Source: Aphelenchoides besseyi (lineage: Eukaryota > Nematoda > Chromadorea > Rhabditida > Aphelenchoididae). From it: a stretch of 64,000 nucleotides of DNA. Each line of letters opens with the position of its first letter. The first letter of the stretch is position 1. Below, piece after piece: positions 48,440 through 58,400 of this stretch. The notes beneath the pieces are model-generated. The model was not told the origin of the DNA. It ran no database searches and was given only the letters and a program-made list of their open reading frames with translations. Where the stretch lies: assembly GCA_024699855.1 (NCBI GenBank), contig JAMPIQ010000002.1, forward strand, positions 1,054,001 through 1,118,000. Reading direction: 5' to 3'. Both the position numbers and the translations under genes were made by a program.

Positions 48440-48555
48440 AGAAATGCTACATCACATGGTGGATAGAAACGACTTTACTGATGTGTATTCACAAATTCTC
48501 ATCGATGAGTTGCGTTTCAGCGTTCACTACGAATAGTCGTTCAGAATCACAACTG
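48440..48555 (+). pseudogene. Fragment of the Cys/His family interrupted by BEL insertion
   Basis: The stretch MLHHMVDRNDF..YSQILIDELRFSVHYE-stop-SFRIT aligns with YFYDMDVQLLISELRLRLIFEYQFGFIT. The alignment continues on the far side of the BEL element at 53399 (TTD..EYRQ against ITDCGHLDRQ) once one target-site copy is removed. An internal stop and a small deletion show it was already dead before the insertion. Confidence 0.5.
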
Positions 48556-48706
48556 TGTCCCGCCCACTGATCGGCCGCCTTTTTAAGGGCGCCCGGTCAG
48601 GGCCGTTTTCTTTATCTTTTTCTTCTTGCCGTTGTTTTCCCTCCCACCGACCTTAGTTAATAAACCGTTGTCTAAATTTGACCCCAATTGAGCCGTCGAT
48701 TGGACA
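48556..48706 (+). repeat. BEL 5' LTR
   Basis: Begins TGTCCCGCCCACTG, contains AATAAA within AGTTAATAAACCG, and ends TTGGACA. Confidence 0.92.
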
Positions 48707-48708
48707 AG

Positions 48709-48726
48709 TGGCGACCACGATCGGAT
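48709..48726 (+). other. Presumed primer-binding site
   Basis: TGGCGACCACGATCGGAT starts two bases after the 5' LTR, the usual position and the usual TGG start of a tRNA-complementary PBS. The tRNA was not identified. Confidence 0.55.
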
Positions 48727-49254
48727 CAAGGACCTGGAATCGCGGATTCAGAGCCAAGTAAGTTCGTCTTTGAGACACCTTTCAACCAAAAATTTGCACT
48801 GCACGTTTGGAAGCCACTCCGAAATCTTTACTTCGGTGTCTTTGTACACCCGAAAGGACTAGGAGCTCGAAAACCGAAAAATCGAAAGCCGAGTTTCGCG
48901 GAAGACTCATATCCGAAGCGAGAACGAACACCTAAGCCACAGCTCTGACTGTTGACTTGGAATCCAGAAAACAGCGGACGAAGACGCTGTAGCACCAAAA
49001 CGCGACCAAAGACTTGATCCAAGGTCTGCGAAGTTATAATCGAAGTTGTAATTGAAGTCGCGTTGGTCAAAGCTCGGGGAATTTCGTTGGAATTTCCTTG
49101 AGTTCAAGCAGTCAGCGAGACGGCTGATCTTAGTTGTACGCCAAAAAAGCGCAGGAGTCGAATACCGACGACCAAAGTCGCTCGACGCCGGCCGACGAGG
49201 GTGCTGAACAGCAGATTCAGTCCAAAGGTTGCTCTGCCGACAACAGCAGACACA

Positions 49255-52200
49255 ATGACGACACTCGCATCAGTGAAGAGAGTAGTAGCGAGGTTGCGTC
49301 AGCTACAGAAAGAGGCAGATCAGCGAATCAAAGACACCAAGAGCAAGCTCACCGGAGGCACAATCACGACAGCGGAGCAGCAAGACCTCGAAGTCGAGCT
49401 GAGCCAGGCGAGGGGATTCGAGAGTGAACTCGAGGAGGCGCTCCTTGCATGGGAAAAAATGGCCGAAGCTCAAACCGAAAAAGCCGAGTTGGAGACCGTG
49501 TGGACGGCAGCCCTGGAAGAGACAAGAGCGCTCAGGAGGACGGTGCCAGAATTTCAAGTGCGACTCAGAGTACATGGACAAAAACAGGAGGCTGAAGAAC
49601 GAGCGCGGATCTATGAACGCACTCTGCAGGCAACGGTGCCGCCAGGCATCGCGCCGAGAACTCCGCCGACTGTCATCTATGCACAGACCGCCGAGGAAGT
49701 AAACATTCCAACGTTTACAGGCAAGAGGTCAGACTGGCGTCAGTTCCAGATAGCGGTGTCAACCATCATCGACTCGGATCGATACACCGCAGCCCAGCGA
49801 TACTTCAAGCTGCTGGAAAAAGTTACAGGCGGCGCAAAAGACATGATCGAGGCGATTGATGCCACCAAACCGGACTGTTTCAAGTCAGCCATGAAGACTT
49901 TAACGAGTTACTTTGATAACTCGGCGGAAGTCAAGCGAGAGCTCCTGAAGGAATGGAACGAGTTAAGACCCGCAAACAATGTAGCAGAGATCAAGAAACT
50001 GCACATTAAGGCGGCGCGGATCCTACGACAACTGAACGTCGAAGGAATGGAAACAAAAAATGAGAACTTCAGTTTCCAAATCACAAAGTTGTTCCCTCCG
50101 TGGGTGACGCGACGCGTTTGGAGCAAATCCGAGACGCCAAACGCCGAGGAAATCCTCAAAGAAGTGGATCTCATCGTGAAGCAAGAAGAGTTTGTAGAGC
50201 GAACTTTCGGATCACAGACCCGAAAGCCCAACCACTCAAGACCCACGAACGGCCAGCAGACGTTAGACGTAACTCAGCCGAGTCAATCCCGTCAGCAGCA
50301 GGATCCAAAGCCTTCGAGCGGAGGATACCAATGTGCCTTTTGCGCCGGCAGTCACCGGAACCTCGATTGCCCGAATTACGCAGTTGGATTCGCGCGAAAA
50401 AACCGAGCCAGGGAATTGGGCTTGTGCTTCAAGTGCCTAAAGAAACATGGTCGAGAAGATCCGTGCAACGGAAAGAATTGCCGTCGATGTGAACAGCCAC
50501 ACAGCACAGCGATTTGCACGCAGCAAACTCCCGGCCATCGAGCAGACAACGTGCCGACGAGCGAGAGCGACATCGCGAAGCTTAGCATCCGAGCAGACGA
50601 GAAAGGAGTCCTTCGCTGTTATGGAAGAATCGAAACCGCCTTCTTTCCCAGGAGCACAAAGAATCCCATCTTTGTGGACAAGAAGTCGCCAATCTGCCGA
50701 TTGCTTATCCTTCACTATCACGCTGGATGTTTGCACGCCGGGACAGGTACAACGCTATCGGCCATAAGGCAAAAGTACTGGATACCGTGCGGGCGAAAGA
50801 CCACCAACGATGCGGTCAGAAGCAGTTGCATGAAGTGCAGAAAGTTCCTCGCGAAGCCGTTCGAATTGCCGAACTTTGCGCAACTCCCGGCTGAGAGAAC
50901 GCGACGGAGCGAACCGTTTGCGAACATCGGCACAGACGCGTTCGGACCATTCTACGTGAAAGTAGAAGGCGTAGCAAAGAAGATGTACGTCTTCATCTTC
51001 ACGTGCCTATTGACTCGAGCAGTGCACTTCGAATGCGCACTCGACTCTACGGCCAAGGAATACGTGGAGGCATTCCAACGGTTCGCAAGTCGCCGGCGAG
51101 TTCCGACAATCGTCTGGTCAGATAATGGAACCAATTTCGTCGCGGCACAAAAGCTGCTGAAATCCCAATTTGAGCCGAATATCTCGATTCAGTGGAAGTT
51201 CATAACCCCTAGGGCCCCATGGAAGGGAGGCGTGTATGAACGGCTGATCAAGATCGCGAAAGACTCATACAAGCGGACAATCGGAAAGTCGCGACTCACA
51301 TTTTCTGAGTTCACGACGCTCATGACACGGATTGAGAACGTGATGAACCAACGGCCGATTACGCAGGTCACCGACGCGTTCGACGACTACCGAATCCTCC
51401 GACCGTGTGACTTCTTGCTTCCCGGCATCGGACCGGAGGAAGCAGGAGAAGAGCGAGACGATCCAAATGATCCGGAGTACCTCCCGGATACGCCAAATTT
51501 ACAACAGACGCTAAAGGAGGTGTGGAGCAAGCAGACCGAACGCCTAAATCGGTTCTGGAAGCTCTGGTACAGGCACTACCTCATCGAATTACGAGAAGCG
51601 CATCGACACCAAGTCGAAGGCAAAACAACTCGCCGAAAACCAGTGGTCGGCGAAGTCGTGTTGATAGAAGAGGTCGAGTCACCACGAAATCAATGGCCAA
51701 CGGCAAGAATCACCAACATAAACGTTGACCCAACAGACGGCCAAATTCGGTCAATCGAGTTGCAGAGAAGCAGCGGCAATACCACAACTAGAGCGCCAAA
51801 CCAGATCTACGCGTTAGAGATCCAAGACTCAGAGAAACAAAATTCAACTGCACAGCTCGAAGCGTCGATTAACCTGCTCTCATTCCAGGCTATGGTGTCC
51901 GATGACGAATTCATTCCGGACTACGAGGAATGGGTGGAACCGACTCAAGTCTTCGAACCGCCAGCCGAAGCCAATCCGCCGAACGAAGAGACCGTCCGTC
52001 AGTTAAGTGATATGGAAATCGAGTCCGAAGACGAACCAAAAGAGGAAGGCCCCCGACCGAGTTCACATCGGGGAGGGGCAGTCGACGCCACGACGAAGAA
52101 CGACGTGTCGTTATCCTACTGTCCACAACCGCCACCATTCGACCTGCGTCGAGTTTACGTGTCATCTAAGGCAACACACGCACTCACGCCGCACGCGGCA

Positions 52201-53085
52201 TGTGATCATCTCTTCTGCGATCCGATTTATGCCGCTCGTTTGCTCGGGCACCCAGAGAACGATCAGCCGGTCATCAAATCCTTGGCAGGCCTTGCGCTGG
52301 TCTGTTTCGCGAAAAGAGCCCTCAATCCCTCGACGGCATACCTCTTTGCCCAAAAAGTTGCCACGCTTTCGGTGGACCAGTGCATCCAAGAGGTCACCAA
52401 GACCAGAGAAGCCGGGGGACTCCGACAATGGGTCGTGGAGGTGGACGTTCGTCAGGCCATGAAGGTTTGGACGGCGCACTGCAGCTCAGCAAAACACCTT
52501 TGGTCTCAGACGTCCAAGAAAAAATTTTTGGGAGTCGTCGAGAGCGGCAGAGGTCGAATCAACAACGTCGATCCTAACATCGTTTTCGCCAGAGCTGCGA
52601 ATAAGATCCGGAATGAACAGCTTCGTGTAATGGGTTGGCCGTTAGTATCCACCAAGGTCGTTCTCATCGGCAACGGACGGATGGATCGACTAGCAGAAAC
52701 CTTCGATCGTTGCTTCAAAGTCGAAGTGAACCAACTGCAAGACATCGCTCAGCGCTTAGCCCGGATGTTCATCAGCCCCGAAGTCTTGATTATCGTCGTA
52801 GTTCTGGCTGATCGGCTGTTGGAGCGGGTCTACGACTCACAGTTCCGATATGAGGTTCGTTGTATTCCACGAATAGTAGCCAAGGGGATCCCGCTGTTCG
52901 TCGCCAATGACCTGCAATCGGGATCTCGCACTCTCAAGCCCATCCACGCCAAGGAGATCTTCCTCGAAGCCCAAGAAGCTTTTCCGGACGCCAAATTCGC
53001 TTCGACCACATCCGACACCACCATTCAGATGCGACGCCGAATCGACCGTTTCTATCGACAAGCCACCGGGGGCAAATCTCTCTGA
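49255..53085 (+). CDS. Gag-integrase fusion polyprotein of BEL/Pao element
   Basis: ATG at 49255 (MTTLASVKRVVAR); the frame is open from 49201. Order: an N-terminal coiled coil; a DUF1759-type Gag domain (IPTFTGKRSDWRQF at about 49707); zinc knuckles (CAFCAGSHRNLDC, CFKCLKKHG, CRRCEQPHS, about 50330-50515); then, without PR/RT/RH, the pre-integrase segment (LRCYGRIETA), integrase H2C2 (HAGCLHAG...CMKCRK) and core. Catalytic residues are present: Asp in GTDAFG (50935), Asp in WSDNGTNF (51121) and Glu in GGVYERL (51238). A DUF5641-like segment (FWKLWYRHYLIEL, GEVVLIEE) ends near 51830. About 400 further residues follow, first acidic, then a folded-looking part (KVVLIGNGRMDRLAE, PEVLIIVVVLADRLLE) that I do not recognise. 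Standard family polyproteins are about 1,700 residues or more, so roughly 3 kb is missing. Confidence 0.88.
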   Translation: MTTLASVKRVVARLRQLQKEADQRIKDTKSKLTGGTITTAEQQDLEVELSQARGFESELEEALLAWEKMAEAQTEKAELETVWTAALEETRALRRTVPEFQVRLRVHGQKQEAEERARIYERTLQATVPPGIAPRTPPTVIYAQTAEEVNIPTFTGKRSDWRQFQIAVSTIIDSDRYTAAQRYFKLLEKVTGGAKDMIEAIDATKPDCFKSAMKTLTSYFDNSAEVKRELLKEWNELRPANNVAEIKKLHIKAARILRQLNVEGMETKNENFSFQITKLFPPWVTRRVWSKSETPNAEEILKEVDLIVKQEEFVERTFGSQTRKPNHSRPTNGQQTLDVTQPSQSRQQQDPKPSSGGYQCAFCAGSHRNLDCPNYAVGFARKNRARELGLCFKCLKKHGREDPCNGKNCRRCEQPHSTAICTQQTPGHRADNVPTSESDIAKLSIRADEKGVLRCYGRIETAFFPRSTKNPIFVDKKSPICRLLILHYHAGCLHAGTGTTLSAIRQKYWIPCGRKTTNDAVRSSCMKCRKFLAKPFELPNFAQLPAERTRRSEPFANIGTDAFGPFYVKVEGVAKKMYVFIFTCLLTRAVHFECALDSTAKEYVEAFQRFASRRRVPTIVWSDNGTNFVAAQKLLKSQFEPNISIQWKFITPRAPWKGGVYERLIKIAKDSYKRTIGKSRLTFSEFTTLMTRIENVMNQRPITQVTDAFDDYRILRPCDFLLPGIGPEEAGEERDDPNDPEYLPDTPNLQQTLKEVWSKQTERLNRFWKLWYRHYLIELREAHRHQVEGKTTRRKPVVGEVVLIEEVESPRNQWPTARITNINVDPTDGQIRSIELQRSSGNTTTRAPNQIYALEIQDSEKQNSTAQLEASINLLSFQAMVSDDEFIPDYEEWVEPTQVFEPPAEANPPNEETVRQLSDMEIESEDEPKEEGPRPSSHRGGAVDATTKNDVSLSYCPQPPPFDLRRVYVSSKATHALTPHAACDHLFCDPIYAARLLGHPENDQPVIKSLAGLALVCFAKRALNPSTAYLFAQKVATLSVDQCIQEVTKTREAGGLRQWVVEVDVRQAMKVWTAHCSSAKHLWSQTSKKKFLGVVESGRGRINNVDPNIVFARAANKIRNEQLRVMGWPLVSTKVVLIGNGRMDRLAETFDRCFKVEVNQLQDIAQRLARMFISPEVLIIVVVLADRLLERVYDSQFRYEVRCIPRIVAKGIPLFVANDLQSGSRTLKPIHAKEIFLEAQEAFPDAKFASTTSDTTIQMRRRIDRFYRQATGGKSL

Positions 53086-53247
53086 CCGTTCCAATCCCGT
53101 CCCTCACTCCTCCCGGCCTATCTTTCGATCCTGTTCAACCGTTAATTATAATTTCAGGAACCTCCTCCGTCCCCTTTTTCCAGTCAGATTTTCCCCTCTT
53201 CTTGTTTTCCGGCTGCCTCGGGATCGTTTCGCTTTGGCCCGGGGCAG

Positions 53248-53398
53248 TGTCCCGCCCACTGATCGGCCGCCTTTTTAAGGGCGCCCGGTCAGGGCCGTTT
53301 TCTTTATCTTTTTCTTCTTGCCGTTGTTTTCCCTCCCACCGACCTTAGTTAATAAACCGTTGTCTAAATTTGACCCCAATTGAGCCGTCGATTGGACA
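53248..53398 (+). repeat. BEL 3' LTR
   Basis: Same 151 bases as the 5' LTR. It is preceded by GGCCCGGGGCAG, a weak polypurine tract. Confidence 0.92.
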
Positions 53399-53529
53399 AC
53401 TGATTGAGAATATCGACAATGAATATGATGGTTGATTTGCAAAAGAGGTTGGACAGATTTGGCGCAGAAGTTGAACAATCGCATTGACAACTTTGTAGTG
53501 CTGTTTAACTTGGAAGAACAGTAGAACTG

Positions 53530-54140
53530 TTAAACCACCTGTTCTGTCGTGAGAGAAGAAGAGTTTTATTATACGAAACAGTTTTACAAAAATAAATCAA
53601 TCGGCGGGAGCGTCGAGCAGTGGGAGAATTGTGGCGTCCTGCTTGGGGAAAATCGCGCGGGGATCGCAAGGGATCAGGACAATCCTCCCTTACCAAAGAG
53701 GAAGATGGCCGTGGAAACAAAATGATAAAGTAAAAGGCAAGAACAACGCACAATTAACAATTTTACAACAAGTGGTGAGGGGAGGATTGGACAGTCGACG
53801 GCTTCGCTTTGGTGAGTGTTCCAATCAAATCGCAATGGTCAGAGTTGGGAGTCTGGTTGATTGATCGTCGACGGTATTTCCGGTTCTTGTTGGCGCTTGA
53901 ACAGTTGATTGACGTGTCGAGTAAGTTGGCCAGTAGCTTTTTCCACAATAGCTAGTCGTTCGCCTTTGAATTGAACGATTCTTCCGAGAACTTTCCGGTT
54001 CGGTTTGAAGAGCACGTAAATTTGTTCGTGGAGTAGAAATTCACGATTTTGAGTGCCATGATGTCGGTTGAATTTCTCTTGCGCTTTCTTGCGAGAGTTA
54101 TCGGTTGCCTTGACATTTCGGCTGTGTCGGGCTGTCGGTT
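53530..54140 (-). mobile_element. Gypsy-type LTR element, 3' remnant
   Basis: On the minus strand an integrase C-terminal tail is followed by a purine tract (AAGGGAGGA at about 53685) and LTR-like DNA beginning TGTCCTGATC. That DNA has an AATAAAA signal and ends about 53530. No matching 5' LTR was found within the window, so the element is truncated. Confidence 0.45.
53839..54140 (-). pseudogene. Gypsy integrase C-terminal fragment
   Basis: The frame reads ARHSRNVKATDNSRKK, then FLLHEQIYVLFKPNRKVLGRIV, then GQLTRHVNQLFKR, and stops at 53841-53839. The Gly-x-x-Val chromo-like strand pattern and RHVNQL ending are typical for Gypsy/Metaviridae integrase C-termini that carry the RRHVDQL-type motif. 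The catalytic core is absent, and upstream sequence to 54370 stays open but unrecognised. Confidence 0.5.
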
Positions 54141-54379
54141 TGTGTCAGAAGATGACGTTCGTGCTGTTTGATTGACAGATTGATTTCGTCCCTGCCTTCT
54201 TCCGCTTTCTCTTGGCTTTCTTGGAAGTCGTTGGTCTTCAGGTATTTGAACAAGTTGTCTTCATCGCCGGTTTTCATCCAGACGTCGTTGTACTTGTCGA
54301 TGTTGATATAGATGTAACGGTCGTAGGTGGGTATTTCGGGCTTCCATTTGGTGTAACGGTCTAATCGCTCGTCTACTGG

Positions 54380-55057
54380 GAATCGAACATATTATTTCCC
54401 AAATCAGCATCGAGAACCTAATTGCTTGACCCACTCGAATCTCAACGCCATTAATTGTAAAAAAAGTATGAATGTTTTTGGGTACAGCTTATGATATACG
54501 GGTCAAGATCGTAGTTATAATAAGGCGTTACAACAAACAGTGTATTATTATAAGGACTTTTCAAAGCTAAAATTGACGATGTCTTTAAACGTTGTGTTAT
54601 CGGCGATCTAAAAGAAATAACCCGCTATCTACAACGCACAAACACTAATCAGTTGCCCGATCTATCATAGAAAACAAATCCAATTTAAAAGTCGATGTGA
54701 GTGGATTGCTATGGAATTGAAGCGGAACAGTGACGAGTGGTGTTCGATAACGACATCCGTTCAATTCTTTGCCAAATTTAATGGTTGATAAAACCACTTC
54801 TTCTTTGCTGCTTTTTTTATACACCGAATAAAAAAAAAAGACAGATTGAGAAGAGTAGTAAAAATGATCAGTACAAAGGTGAAGTTTAAGCATTTGTCAG
54901 ATTGTTTACTTTTATTATTATTAGCTAATTAAAAGTCTAAACGAATAAATTTCAACAAGAAAATTTGATTAGCAGTTGATCAAACGGTTTTGCTTAACAA
55001 TGACAAAAGCATTTGAATCCATAACAACGGGAACGTCTAATATGAGCTAACAAGGGA
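54380..55057. other. Gap with one candidate ORF
   Basis: A minus ORF at 54893-54645 (IKFGKELNGCRYRTPLVTVPLQF) is preceded by a TATAAAAAAAG stretch. It could be the 5' part of a receptor-like gene (LNGxxYR..L..VP recalls the start of ionotropic ligand domains), but nothing follows. Confidence 0.25.
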
Positions 55058-55235
55058 AGGGTCATTAGCCACCACGCGATATTCACGCATACTATATGCC
55101 AAAAAACGCGCCTTTTCGAGAGGAATCTGATAATGTTATCAGTTTTTGCTAAACAGTACTCTGCGTGGACTTATGGGCCTTTGAAGTTCCCCGCAAATTG
55201 CGCGGTTTTTATCGCTTTTTTGGCAAGTGGACGCG
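55058..55235 (+). repeat. Left TIR
   Basis: Matches 60121-60303 inverted, with about three mismatches in the outer 125 bp before it decays near the TTTTTATCGC stretch. Contains the perfect palindrome CTGATAATGTTATCAG (55127-55142). A second, private hairpin follows just inside (GCGCTCTTTT / AAAAGAGCGC at about 55232-55257). Confidence 0.8.
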
Positions 55236-55439
55236 CTCTTTTTTGATCAAAAGAGCGCCTTCGAACAGCGGACTTTGGTGTGCTAGTCTATCGATTGCGA
55301 GATTTCTTTTATTGATCATTAAATACTCATTCATTGATTCATTCATTTATTTGCTCACAGCGATAGAAGATAAAGAGACCGCGGTTTAGACGGTTTAAAT
55401 CGTGACAAATTTCATTAAATAACTGTATGTTACACGAAG

Positions 55440-58400
55440 TTACGGTTGTAAATAAGTTTTGCATTGGGGGACATCAGGTAATGGATAATTCCAGTAGTCT
55501 TTTCCGTGTATTGCATCGATTACAAGCGATGTGCGGCGCGTTATTGGTAGATCGTAACTGTGCATAAATGTGCACTCGGTGAGCGCCACACAGTATTCGA
55601 ACTGGAGCCGCTTGTAGAACTTTCGTTGTTCTTCGTTGAGTTGGTCCCTTCTTCGTAGAATTTTTGTTATCTTGTCGATTGCAGCAAGATAACCAGCAAA
55701 ATAACGTCGTTGCCAGTCAGAATAAACTGGTGTTCTTCCATCCGATTGTTTTATATCCAGTGGGTCTTTTCCTGGTTGCCATTGGTTGTACCTGGTTAAT
55801 TCCATATTATTCATCAGATTGGACAATGTATTCTCTGGTTTTGTTAGAACCTCCCTATTCCACCGTTGACAGTATTCTTGTCGCAACGGCGGGAAGAACA
55901 CATCTATCCAATTATGTAGCACAAGTGATGGCCAGAGAAATGCGACGGTAAACTTCTTCGGATCAAAATCGTCATTGGGAATGTCTGGAACATCTTTTGA
56001 GATTTCATCATCTGGTAGGTTATCTGGATCGATAGGTTCTGATGGGACGTCTGCATCATCATTAGGTGTGAATCCCTTGAAATAATGATCGGCCAACGCT
56101 CGGATTGTTTGAAGACCGGTGACATCGCCGTCGGTACACATTACAATCTTTGCGTCGTATTTGATGGAAATTGTCTTTGCCAAATTACGAAGTTTGGAAG
56201 TCTTCGAAGATCCGCTCAACGCGATTATTGGCCCTTCAGTGTCTTCAATTTGAAGAGCAATTTGTCTGTAGTCCAAAATTGCTCTTCCTCTTCCTTCATA
56301 TATTAGCACAGCCGCGATTTTGTTCATTTCTTTGCCTTTTGAGTTCATGAACTTGAATTTGTTGTCACTTACTTCCGAGGCTGTGTCTCCGGTTATTATA
56401 AACGGTCGGAGGATGTTGTATACTTCCTCTTTTCCTTCTTCGTTCGTGTATTTGAAGAAACCAATCAGGAAACTGTCGAAGGATCCGGGCTTTATGCATC
56501 TTTTGACCGTGTTGTAATTAACAACCGCTTTGTTTTTACCGAACAGGTATTGGACGTCCGAGCCAGCTCGAATATCTGCAGATAATCCACTTTTTATATG
56601 TGTAAGATCTCGACGGACAAGATGCTTGAAACGTCCGGAGCCAATTCCCAGGGCGATTTGAATAGCATGAAGTGATGCTTGTGAGCTACTTTGTTGCCAA
56701 GTAATTGAACGACCCGCATTTTGTGCGTTGGCTATAGCCCATTTGAAATCGACGTCTTCGTCTTTCACTGCGTTGAAGAAATCGACGAGTGTAAACAGGG
56801 CGTCAAGAGCATCTACGAGAACAAGCGTTTCCGGCTTTTGATTTGGCGCTGTCAATGTAACCTGGGAGTGTTTTTCTTGTTGTTTCTTTGTTTCAGCGGC
56901 TATTTTCTTGGCAATTGGAGCGCCACCACTTTTCGGCCGACGTCTTGTTAAACAGCGGATGAAGTTGCTGAATACTGAATTACAAACATTGTCGGTGTTC
57001 GGAAAAGTTGTTTTGATCTGTTGTTGAAATTCTTCGATGCCGGGTAACACACGATGAAGTTGAACGTCCATCAGCTTTTGAACCAGCAAGGATGTGTAGG
57101 TCCAATAATGAAGGGAATGTTGCGTGTATGATTTGCGTACTTCTTCGGGCACTTTGTAGTGGCCTTCTTCAGCTATGTTTGGCATAATTTTAATCTGGGC
57201 GAAAGACATTTTTGATGACGCTGAGTTCCAATCTTCGATCATTTGTTGAGTCATACCGCATCTTTTGAATTCATCAGGTATTGAATGAGCGATACTTCGA
57301 TTGAACCACCACTCGATATTGCCGATGAGTATGAAATCCATTAGCGAATCCAAGGCTCGTGATTCATCGGTTGGATGTGAAATGGATCTAATGAATTGCT
57401 CGTCCACAGAGAATACTGGTTCTTCATTGGGTTCGGTGACTGGATCTTCACATATTGCAAGTAATTCTAACAAAATTTGTGAAACTTCTTGGTTATCAAC
57501 AGCCATCGAAAATTCTTCGGCAATGATTGGTTCTATTGGTTGAGTGGGATCTATTTCCATTTGCATGTCGTCGATTGCGTTAGTGACCTGTAGAGCTTCG
57601 GCTGCTGTTTCGGCACGAATTTTTTCATTAATGTCTGTGTCCGGAGCACCCACTGTATCGGCAACGACAAAAACGGGAATCTCTTCGGGATTGTCGTAAA
57701 AGTGATGTGCTGCTAGTTGATAACGAAGCGAGTTGACGTGTTGCTGATTTTTTAGTATAGTGCGTTCTTCATCATTAATTGAGACGGCATATGGCTCAAT
57801 TAATCTCTCAGCTACAAAACACAAAGCAATTCCATAATCACATTCTTGAGGCGTCGGATGGTAGATGTTTTCGTAGGCTGTTGTAATGTGGCATCCTGAG
57901 AAAACCCTCAAGTAAAATTCGCGTGTTTTGTCTAGTCGATCGTCGTCAATTTGAGAAGCCGTCATATACTGAACGTTGAGATTGGGATCGTATAAGGTTG
58001 CTTTAAATTCCAAATTATTGGTTGTGTCGACGGTAATAAATGCGAATTTTGGAGATTGACGATCATCGGTTATAAAAACGAATCCTTTACGCAGTTCATT
58101 GTCCTCGTCAGCGCTCAGGTTGTCGCCGTTGTTATTGTCGATGTGACGACTGAAGAATTGATTTCCCAACACACCGATAAGAGCGGGTCCCGGTGTGGCA
58201 TGTCTGAAGCGTTTGATTTCCTCAACAAATACTAACGGACGGATTTCGTTTCCATAATTTAAGGAAAGGATTTCCTCTTTGTTGAGTTTTCCGTTGTAAA
58301 TGTTGTCGATTGGTTGGTCGTTCTTCAGGTTGTCCAGAAGTTCCATGAATTTGCTGAGTGCTTTAACCATTCCATCAGTATAAGCACCAATCATTGGCGG

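Larger units (their letters stand above)
48556..53398 (+). mobile_element. BEL/Pao LTR retrotransposon, RT-less deletion derivative
   Basis: Two 151-bp LTRs that appear identical base for base (TGTCCC...GGACA), flanked by AACTG on both sides (48551-48555 and 53398-53402; 4 or 5 bp depending on where the LTR is ended). The internal region of about 4.5 kb has a single long ORF. It encodes Gag and integrase of BEL/Pao type but no protease, reverse transcriptase or RNase H. Base composition is clearly more GC-rich than the flanks. Identical LTRs imply a very recent insertion. Movement must have used an RT supplied in trans. Confidence 0.92.

Noticed and set aside
49134..49427. Separate small ORF before the BEL polyprotein
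   Set aside because: It overlaps the Gag frame and shows no Gag features; likely leader sequence.
54370..54446. tRNA-like sequence on the minus strand with GTTCGATTCCCAG (T-arm-like)
   Set aside because: The five bases before the T-loop do not pair with those after it, and no matching acceptor stem was found upstream.
56200..56230. Walker A motif in GSSKTSKL of the TOPRIM protein
   Set aside because: It lacks the GxxxxGK[ST] spacing, and it falls inside the TOPRIM pattern.
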